Of a stretch of DNA of 64,000 nt, positions 56,947 through 64,000 are shown piece by piece (position 1 is the first letter of the stretch; every line of letters begins with the position of its first letter). A model generated the notes under the pieces. The model saw only the letters and a list, made by a program, of their open reading frames with translations, ran no database searches and was not told the origin of the DNA. Source of the DNA: Granulicella sp. (lineage in GTDB: Bacteria > Acidobacteriota > Terriglobia > Terriglobales > Acidobacteriaceae); the NCBI GenBank assembly GCA_003132145.1, contig PKWU01000075.1, positions 1 through 64,000 of the forward strand, in the 5' to 3' direction. Made by a program: the position numbers and the translations under genes.

Positions 56947-57402
56947 TCAGTGGCCGGAGTGGTAGGGATGGCCGGCGAGAATGGTCAGCGCGCGGTAGAT
57001 CTGCTCGGCCAGCACGACGCGGGCCAGCTCATGGGGCAGCGTGATGGCTCCAAACGAGAGCAGCAGGCTAGCACGCGCGCGGGCGGCGTTGGACCAGCCG
57101 TCAGCCGGGCCGATGGCCAGCACCAGCGACTGCGTGCCGGAGTCGCGGAGGCGGCCGATCTGCGCTGCGAAGTCTTCCGAGGAGAGCTGCTTGCCCCGGC
57201 TGTCGAGCAGGATGAGGACTGGTGCGGTGCGGGCGGATTGGCGATCCAGCCAGGTGAGCAGCGCGGCCTCGGAGCCGTGGGCCTGAGCCTCGCAGGGGAG
57301 ATAGCGCGAGGCTCGGGCAAGGAAATCCGCCGCCAGAGTAGCGGTGGCGCCGGACTTTGCGCGCGAGCGGGTTGGGGAGATGGCCGCAATAATAAGCTTC
57401 AT
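56947..57402 (-). CDS. rlmH: 23S rRNA (pseudouridine1915-N3)-methyltransferase
   Basis: MKLIIAAISP...; LILLDSRGKQLSSEDFAAQI; IGPADGWSNAARARASLLLSFGAITLPHELARVVLAEQIYRALTILAGHPYHSGH. Confidence 0.93.
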   Translation of the reverse strand: MKLIIAAISPTRSRAKSGATATLAADFLARASRYLPCEAQAHGSEAALLTWLDRQSARTAPVLILLDSRGKQLSSEDFAAQIGRLRDSGTQSLVLAIGPADGWSNAARARASLLLSFGAITLPHELARVVLAEQIYRALTILAGHPYHSGH

Positions 57403-57705
57403 CCAATGAGCGTACTGCATGAAGATACTGCAAGATGTAAAAGAAAAGCATGCGCGAGAATATGAATTATGGGAGAATGGTTTTGCAAATCGCTTAGCAA
57501 GTCTGTCGCCAAATGGATGCAAGGCCCGCAGGTGATTGTAAACATTAGATTAAAAAGTCAATCTGGCATTACCCGATTCCCAGCCACTTTGGAGAGCTAA
57601 TTGCAGGGAACTATCCATAAGCAAAGCTATATATTGTGATGCACCCACTGTTACTCCGCCCTTGGCGAGAGTGCGGTCGAGAGAGAGATAGACGGGGGTT
57701 AACAA

Positions 57706-60700
57706 ATGAAGAGGATTGAAATGATGATTATGCCAACTATGCGTCGCCTGGGTATCGCACTCCTATTTGCTCTAGCACTGAGTACGGCCAGGGCCGCCGA
57801 TGTCAACGGTCGCATCAAGGGCACGGTCACCGATCCGGTGGGCGCGGTTGTGGTCAAGGCAACGGTTGTGGCTACGAACACCGCTACGGGTGTCAAGTTC
57901 AACACAACGTCTCAGGCCAATGGCGAATATCTTTTCGGTCAACTGCCGATCGGGACATACATCATTACAGTGACGGCTACGGGCTTCAAGACCTTTTCAG
58001 CGACGGGCATCGTTCTGAATATTGATCAGGAGTATGTTGAGCCGGTGCAGCTGTCTGTGGGTAACGCAACCGAGACCGTCGAGGTCCATGCGGACACCGT
58101 TCAGGTGAATACTAGCGACATGCAGCTCTCCAATATTGTGGACTCCACCCAGATGGAGGAGTTGCCGCTAATTGGGCGAAATTTTACAAGTCTCGAAATC
58201 ACTCTGCCGGGCGTACAACCCACGGACTCTCGTTTTGCCGGCACCTACTCCGTCAGCGGTGCGCAGGCCCAGCAATCGGAGTACCTGATCAACGGCGCCG
58301 ACACGAACGACATTGCCCTGAATACCATCGTCTTTGTGCCGAACCTGGACGCCATCGATCAGTTCAACCTCCTGGATGGCCCCCTCAACGCCGAGTATGA
58401 TCGCAACTCCGGCGGTATCGTCAGTGCCACAATCAAGACGGGAACCAACCAATTCCACGGCGATGTTTTCGAGTTCTACCGCGATACCTTCCTCAACACG
58501 CAAAACTTCCTGCAAAAAACCTATAGCAGCGGCGCGCTCACCTCGACCGTCAGCCCCTTCCACCAGAACATCTTTGGCGGTACGATTGGGGGCCCCGTCC
58601 TCAGGAATAAGCTCCACTTCTTTGCCGCTTATCAGGGGACCCGCGAGAGTGTTCCGCAGGCCAACAGCCTTGTTCAGGTGTATAACTCGGCCATGCTCGG
58701 CGGCGACTTCAGTGCCGATATCACCGGAACTGGTCCCCATGGCGCGACGACCTTCAGCACAAATCCGATCCCTGTGTCCGTCACCATTCCGGGATGCACT
58801 GCCGGCTCGACCTGGGCCACCTGCCTTACCACGCTGGGCGGAGTTGTCCCCACTACATCGCTTAACTCTACGGCCGTGGCAATTGCGAAGAAGTACGTCC
58901 CGACAGCGAACAGCGGAACCTATGGCTACGGCTTCAACGCAACCACGCAAGAGACTATTAACCAGTACATCGGTCGCGTAGACTACAACCTCGATCCCAA
59001 GAACCAGATCACCGTGCTTGGTCTGTATGAGAAGCTCACCGACAGCGACACCCTCCCATTCAGTGGCGGAAATATCCCCGGCTTTGGCGACGGCAGCATT
59101 GAGCACATTCAGCAGTGGACACTCGATTACGTCCACCAGTTGAGTTCCAGCTCGGTCAACGACTTCGCGGTGCACTATACTCGCTTCAACTACGATGCGG
59201 ACGTGCCGCAGCAGGTCGTCCTGCCCAGCAGCGCGGGTTTTTCCATTACGCCCGAGGACCCAGCCGGCGCAGTCATCCCCTACATGGGGGTCGCAGGCTA
59301 CTTCGCGCTGGGAGGCAACACCAGTGGACCTCAGCCGCGCATCGACCAGGTGATCCAGGCGGGCGACACCGTCTCCAAGGTAATCGGCGCCCACTCGCTC
59401 AAGTTCGGGTATGACGGTCGCCGGTTCAACATCTCGAATGAATTCGACTCCAGTAATAGTGGCAATTACAATTATCAAGGCGGCGGCAGCTACTCCACCG
59501 GCGATCCGGGTCTTGACTTCCTGCTCGGTATCCCAGACAGCTACCTCCAGAGCCCAAACGGCGTCATTCAGGCCGACGCTTTCCTCAACTACATGTTTGC
59601 GCAGGACACCTGGAAGGTTACGAACGACTTCACGCTCGACTATGGGCTTGGTTACTCGATCGACACACCGCTGCGCAATCACCAGTACGGCGGCGAGGCT
59701 GTGTCCTGCTTCATAGTCGGCCAGCAGTCCACGGTCTTCCCCAGCGCGCCCACGAACATGGTTTTTCCGGGCGACCCCGGCTGCTCCAACTCTGCCCAGG
59801 CTTATACCCACTACAACGAGCTTGGTCCCCGCATCGGCTTCGCGTGGGCGCCCGATCTCGGGCGTATCTCCGGTGCGCCGGGCAAGTTCTCCATCCGTGG
59901 CGGCTTCGGGTTCTACTACAACCGTACCGAGGAAGAGAGCGCTCTTCAGACTCTCGATATGCCGCCCTTTGGCTTCACCAGCGGCGGCGCGGCAGACTTT
60001 GGCGGTTCGCCCCAATTTGTCAATCCCTTCGCCGATATCAACAATGGAAAAACAACCGGAACCGGAGGCACGGCGGGTTCAGCGTCAGAGCCCAATCGCT
60101 TCCCCTACACCTTCCCGGTCAAGGGGCAGAGTCCGACTTTTCCATCCTCGATCTTCAATATCAGTTCCTTCGATTCCTCGTTCCGCGCTCCTTACGCGGA
60201 AAACTTTCAGATTTCGATCGAGCGCGAACTTCCCTCCAAGATGATCGCCCGCGTGAGCTACGTGGGTTCCCTCGGTCGACGTGAGCAAATTACCCCTGAG
60301 GGCAACTATGAAACCGCTGCGGGACACGCTGCCTGCCTGGCGAATCCTGCGTGCGTGGCCGCGCGCAACACCCAGGCACTGAGCTTCCCCCAAAATACGA
60401 TCGGCGGCAGCTCCGTGATCGCAGAGGAGGGCGAAGTCAGCTCCGAGGGGGCTTCGAACTACAACTCGCTGCAGGCGAGCCTGACCAAAGGCATGACGCA
60501 CGGCCTGCAGTTCCAGATGAGCTACACCTACGCACATGCGATGGATAACGGTTCAAGCTTTGAGAACTCTGGATTTGGCGGATTCGGGCTTCCCGGCGCT
60601 GCTCGAGGCTACAACCAGTACGTCACGTCGCTCAACTATGGCGATTCCACTTACGACGTCCGTCATAATTTCGTCTTTGCACCCGTTTATACCACTCCCA

Positions 60701-61218
60701 TCCTGCACGGGGAGAGCGCCTTGTCCCCCATCAATCTCGCGCTTGCAGGATGGCAGATCAGCGGCATTCTGCAACTGTCGACCGGCGAACCGTATGATAT
60801 CGCTTATTACTTTGGCTCCGCTCATTCCCTCTACTGCTCCGTCTACCTGTCGTTCTACAACTGCCCCGACATCCCCGAGCAGACTGCTCCTCTGGTGAAA
60901 CTGAGCCCGCGAGCGACCCACGGCGGTTACTTCTCTCCGGCCAGCTTCGCGGCAGAACCCATTGGCTCCTTTGGTAACATTCACCGCAACCCGTATCATG
61001 GCCCTGGGACCAACAACACTAACCTGATCCTGGCGAAGAACTTCAGTCTTTCGTCAGACGGTTTGCTTCGCCTCCAACTCCGTTTGGAAAGCGATAACGT
61101 CTTCAATCACACTCAGTTCAACCTCCCCGACGGCAATTTCGCCGATGGCACCTTCGGCGCGATCACCTCGGCCAAGGCCGCTCGCCAGACGCAGCTCGGC
61201 GGGAAGTTCTACTTCTAA
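57706..61218 (+). CDS. Oar-like TonB-dependent receptor with N-terminal carboxypeptidase-regulatory domain
   Basis: GRIKGTVTDPVGAVVVKATVVATNTATGVKFNTTSQANGEYLFGQLPIGTYIITVTATGFKTF; beta-barrel to C-terminus GGKFYF. Confidence 0.92.
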   Translation: MKRIEMMIMPTMRRLGIALLFALALSTARAADVNGRIKGTVTDPVGAVVVKATVVATNTATGVKFNTTSQANGEYLFGQLPIGTYIITVTATGFKTFSATGIVLNIDQEYVEPVQLSVGNATETVEVHADTVQVNTSDMQLSNIVDSTQMEELPLIGRNFTSLEITLPGVQPTDSRFAGTYSVSGAQAQQSEYLINGADTNDIALNTIVFVPNLDAIDQFNLLDGPLNAEYDRNSGGIVSATIKTGTNQFHGDVFEFYRDTFLNTQNFLQKTYSSGALTSTVSPFHQNIFGGTIGGPVLRNKLHFFAAYQGTRESVPQANSLVQVYNSAMLGGDFSADITGTGPHGATTFSTNPIPVSVTIPGCTAGSTWATCLTTLGGVVPTTSLNSTAVAIAKKYVPTANSGTYGYGFNATTQETINQYIGRVDYNLDPKNQITVLGLYEKLTDSDTLPFSGGNIPGFGDGSIEHIQQWTLDYVHQLSSSSVNDFAVHYTRFNYDADVPQQVVLPSSAGFSITPEDPAGAVIPYMGVAGYFALGGNTSGPQPRIDQVIQAGDTVSKVIGAHSLKFGYDGRRFNISNEFDSSNSGNYNYQGGGSYSTGDPGLDFLLGIPDSYLQSPNGVIQADAFLNYMFAQDTWKVTNDFTLDYGLGYSIDTPLRNHQYGGEAVSCFIVGQQSTVFPSAPTNMVFPGDPGCSNSAQAYTHYNELGPRIGFAWAPDLGRISGAPGKFSIRGGFGFYYNRTEEESALQTLDMPPFGFTSGGAADFGGSPQFVNPFADINNGKTTGTGGTAGSASEPNRFPYTFPVKGQSPTFPSSIFNISSFDSSFRAPYAENFQISIERELPSKMIARVSYVGSLGRREQITPEGNYETAAGHAACLANPACVAARNTQALSFPQNTIGGSSVIAEEGEVSSEGASNYNSLQASLTKGMTHGLQFQMSYTYAHAMDNGSSFENSGFGGFGLPGAARGYNQYVTSLNYGDSTYDVRHNFVFAPVYTTPILHGESALSPINLALAGWQISGILQLSTGEPYDIAYYFGSAHSLYCSVYLSFYNCPDIPEQTAPLVKLSPRATHGGYFSPASFAAEPIGSFGNIHRNPYHGPGTNNTNLILAKNFSLSSDGLLRLQLRLESDNVFNHTQFNLPDGNFADGTFGAITSAKAARQTQLGGKFYF

Positions 61219-61235
61219 TCCGGTACGCAATCAGA

Positions 61236-61268
61236 CCAGAAAGGCCCCCGACTTGGGGGCCTTTCTGG
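61236..61268. terminator. strong hairpin between convergent genes
   Basis: ccagaaaggccccc-gactt-gggggcctttctgg, perfect 14-bp stem. Confidence 0.75.
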
Positions 61269-61289
61269 TTGCAGGGCTCAGTTCCAGCC

Positions 61290-61829
61290 TCACTTGCGGC
61301 TCTTGGTGGCCTTCTTCGCCACCTTCACCGCAGGTGCTGCACTCTTTTTCACCGCGCTCTTCTTCACCACGGCCTTTTTTGCAACCGCCTTCTTAGCTGT
61401 TGCGGCTTTGTGGGCGCGCGCGCTGATGATCTTCGCCTTCAACTCGGCGTTGAGCGCGGCGACGCTGATGGTGGTGGCGGACTTGCGCAGGCGCTCCAAG
61501 CCATAGAAGGCGCGCTTCTCCCTGGAAAAGACGTGGACGATGAAGTCGACGTAATCCATCAGGATCCACTCGGCCTGGCGGCGGCCCTCGACCGAGTTGG
61601 GGTAGGCGCCGAACTCGCGTTTGAGGCGTAACTCAATCTCGTCGGTGATGGCGACGTTCTGGCGCTCGTTGGTTCCGTTGCAGATGAGGAAGTAGTCGGT
61701 GAGGCCGCTCTCGGAGGGGTCGAGGGCGAGGATGCGGACGTCTTCGGCCTTTTTGTCTTCGCAGGCTGCCGCCGCCGCCAGCAGCAGTTGATAGCTTTCA
61801 GTTGAGGGCATGGATCTCCTTGAGACCAT
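61290..61829 (-). CDS. rsfS: ribosome silencing factor with Lys/Ala-rich C-terminal tail
   Basis: DVRILALDPSESGLTDYFLICNGTNERQNVAITDEIELRLKREFGAYPNSVEGRRQAEWILMDYVDFIVHVFSREKRAFYGLERL; tail AATAKKAVAKKAVVKKSAVKKSAAPAVKVAKKATKSRK; start probably a few codons inside. Confidence 0.92.
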   Translation of the reverse strand: MVSRRSMPSTESYQLLLAAAAACEDKKAEDVRILALDPSESGLTDYFLICNGTNERQNVAITDEIELRLKREFGAYPNSVEGRRQAEWILMDYVDFIVHVFSREKRAFYGLERLRKSATTISVAALNAELKAKIISARAHKAATAKKAVAKKAVVKKSAVKKSAAPAVKVAKKATKSRK

Positions 61830-61909
61830 GGTACCGGGTTGCGGCGGTCAGAGTCCATCGCAGCCTGCGTGCAGTGACGCAGGGCCGCGGTGGAGGGGAT
61901 GAATGTTGG

Positions 61910-62197
61910 CTACTTCAGTGTCTTTACAAACGCCGCAAGGGCAGACACCTGAGCGGGGTTCAGCGCGCTCATCGGGTTGATGTGCGGCGCCTTTGGCTGG
62001 CCTCCCTTGGTGAGCACTTCGACGACTTTTGCCGAGCCGGCGATCTTGGGGAACGTGGGAGGCTTTCCCTGTCCCTGGTCGCCGTGGCACATCGCGCACT
62101 TCGTCTTGTACAGCGTGCTGCCGTCCTGCGCTGGGGCCTGCATCCACGCCAGCATGGAGACGGAGGCCAGTAGTACGGGTAGAATGCGGATTTTCAT
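61910..62197 (-). CDS. small monohaem c-type cytochrome
   Basis: Signal peptide MKIRILPVLLASVSMLAWMQAPAQ; CAMCHGDQGQGKPPTFPKIAG; NPMSALNPAQVSALAAFVKTLK. Confidence 0.88.
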   Translation of the reverse strand: MKIRILPVLLASVSMLAWMQAPAQDGSTLYKTKCAMCHGDQGQGKPPTFPKIAGSAKVVEVLTKGGQPKAPHINPMSALNPAQVSALAAFVKTLK

Positions 62198-62246
62198 GAT
62201 GGTCCTCTTTCTTGGAATGATTGAATCTGCGTTCCTTTTTCTGTTG

Positions 62247-64000
62247 CTACTCGTGTTCCGGCCGGCTTTCAGGCTTGTTCCCGGTGTCGTTCGCCGCGGC
62301 TGGGTTGGGTTCCGCAGCGGCCTCGGCATCGGTCTCCGCCAGGGTCTCCGTGTCCAATTCGTGCTCTTGCTTGTAGTGCTCGACGGACATCTTGCCATCT
62401 CGCCAGGCCCAGTTCATGGGATAGACATCGGGATCGAAGAAGACCTGGTAGAAGTGCCAGACCAGGATCGCCAGCGTCGCCAGGATCGCCTCGTAGAAGT
62501 GTACCGCGGTTGCCGCGTCCACCCACCAGCGCGCCAGCAGATTGCCGACCGAGACCTTGGCCCATAGCATGATTCCAGTGATGGCCATCAGCGCCGTGCC
62601 CCAGACCAGCGCCCAATACTCGGCTTTCTCGGCGTAGCTGAAGCGGCCGAACTTCGGCTTCCGGTTGCGCAGGCCGAGGTAGAAGAGCATTGTTCCCCAG
62701 GCGTCGAGCGCGTCTTTCGGCGTGGGCAGCAGATCGCGAACCAGACGCCGCCCGTCGCGAGTGAACACGGCATAGAAGACGTGGTAGATGCCATCTCCGA
62801 TGAGCAACACTCCGGCGACGCGATGGATGATGCTGCGCCACCACTCGCCCAAGCCGAGGGCCACGGCGAACCAGGAGTCGGGATACTTCAGCGCGAAACC
62901 GGTGACGACGAGGACGAAGAAGCTGGTGAGCAGAATCAAGTGCTGCCAGCGCTGGTTGGGCGTCATGCGCAGCACGCTGGGCCCCATCGCCCTGCGCCGG
63001 GCCATGGCCTTGGCGCGCCACAGAACCGCGTTGTGCAGCAACATCCCGCCGATGACCAGCAGGATCAGGGGAAGATAGAACCACCTGATCCAACGCACCG
63101 CGAGCGTGCCCTTGTCCATGGCCCTCCCGCCCTCCACATCCACATGCACCTTGTAGCGGGTGAAGTTCTGTGTGACTCCCTTGTGGCACTGTCCGCAGGT
63201 GGCATCGAGGTTGGCGGGGTTGATGGTGGAGCGCGGATCGCTGGAGGGCAGGATGTTGTGTACTCCGTGGCAACTGGCGCAGTTGGCCACCACCACCGAA
63301 CCGCCCTGCGAGGCGAGCCCGTGATAGCTGTCCAGGTAGGTCGAGACTCGGTTGCCCGGCACGTCGAACTCCTGGGTTAGCCGCACTCCCTGGTGACAGC
63401 GTGTGCAGGTCGTACTCGACAGGTTCTCATCGGAGGCCGATGAGTTGGGATTGGAGGGCGCCTTGATGGTGTGGATGCCGTGGCAGTCCGTGCAGACCGG
63501 GGCCAGGCTGTTGCCGCGCAGGACCGCATGGCCGTGAATGCTCTGCATGTAGACGCTCTGCACGTCAGCGTGACACTTGCCGCAGGTGGCTGGGACGTTG
63601 AACTTGTTGACCAGCGAGCGGGCGTCGTTGGCGGGAAGAATCTGATGCGAGCCGTGACAGTCCGTGCAGACTGCGGCGGTCTGCGATCCGTTTTTGACCG
63701 CGCGGCCGTGGACGCTGTCCTGGTAGGCGACGAAGACCTGCGAGCTGCCACCGGTGGACTGCATCAGTAACTTCTGGCCGTGGCAGGAGCCGCAGGTGGC
63801 GGGGATGTTGGAGTGGCTGACCGGCGACTTTGGATCGGCGGCGGGCAGAATTGTGTGCGCGTCGCCGTGGCAATCGACGCAGGTGGCGGCCGGCGATCCG
63901 TCGGGCTTCTTCGCGGTGGCGTGGAAGCTGTGCTTATATGCGGCCTGCTGGTCGGCGTGGCACTGGGCGCATGTGATCTTTGCCGGGGTTGCTTCGTGGG
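62247..64000 (-). CDS. multihaem cytochrome c fused to cytochrome b561-like membrane domain, 5' end off the right edge
   Basis: Nine CXXCH motifs visible (CAQCH, CVDCH, CGSCH, CTDCH, CGKCH, CTDCH, CTRCH, CASCH, CGQCH), then a multi-TM segment. The ORF-track start at 63764 is internal: the frame is open to 64000 with three more CXXCH. Confidence 0.88.
   Translation of the reverse strand, partial: HEATPAKITCAQCHADQQAAYKHSFHATAKKPDGSPAATCVDCHGDAHTILPAADPKSPVSHSNIPATCGSCHGQKLLMQSTGGSSQVFVAYQDSVHGRAVKNGSQTAAVCTDCHGSHQILPANDARSLVNKFNVPATCGKCHADVQSVYMQSIHGHAVLRGNSLAPVCTDCHGIHTIKAPSNPNSSASDENLSSTTCTRCHQGVRLTQEFDVPGNRVSTYLDSYHGLASQGGSVVVANCASCHGVHNILPSSDPRSTINPANLDATCGQCHKGVTQNFTRYKVHVDVEGGRAMDKGTLAVRWIRWFYLPLILLVIGGMLLHNAVLWRAKAMARRRAMGPSVLRMTPNQRWQHLILLTSFFVLVVTGFALKYPDSWFAVALGLGEWWRSIIHRVAGVLLIGDGIYHVFYAVFTRDGRRLVRDLLPTPKDALDAWGTMLFYLGLRNRKPKFGRFSYAEKAEYWALVWGTALMAITGIMLWAKVSVGNLLARWWVDAATAVHFYEAILATLAILVWHFYQVFFDPDVYPMNWAWRDGKMSVEHYKQEHELDTETLAETDAEAAAEPNPAAANDTGNKPESRPEHE

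Noticed and set aside
1-64000. tRNA, rRNA or tmRNA genes
   Set aside because: Intergenic regions were scanned by eye for cloverleaf/TPsiC-like sequence and none was convincing; tRNAscan-SE or Infernal would be decisive.

Overview
The window is a high-GC bacterial chromosome segment. Gene content and repeat style suggest an acidobacterium (Terriglobia/Acidobacteriaceae), but that is inference only. I support about 40 CDS from the sequence. They include Mla-type lipid transport, a Crp/Fnr regulator, an MFS exporter, rpsA, nagA plus a GH20 hexosaminidase, and an aromatic amino-acid cluster (trpB-trpA-aroQ-aroF-tyrA). Also present are an amino-sugar/peptidoglycan salvage locus, phoU, a siroheme reductase operon, an HlyD/TolC exporter pair, a hexuronate cluster (kduI/kduD/kdgK/eda), an M16 protease pair, a sedolisin, uvrB, cobO, rlmH, an Oar-like TonB-dependent receptor, rsfS and multihaem cytochromes. 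Highlights are: (1) one continuous 1542-aa ORF joining a sodium:solute symporter, a beta-lactamase-like domain and a NamZ/DUF1343 domain, divergent from a BadF/BadG sugar kinase; (2) an unannotated 28-aa polycysteine leader ORF plus terminator in front of the siroheme reductase operon; (3) a complete trp-type attenuator in front of trpB; (4) a MITE-like nested-palindrome element beside a truncated TonB gene and a frameshifted sigma-54 activator remnant; (5) dispersed intergenic repeats that now code in-frame inside the triple fusion. No tRNA, rRNA or CRISPR was found by eye.
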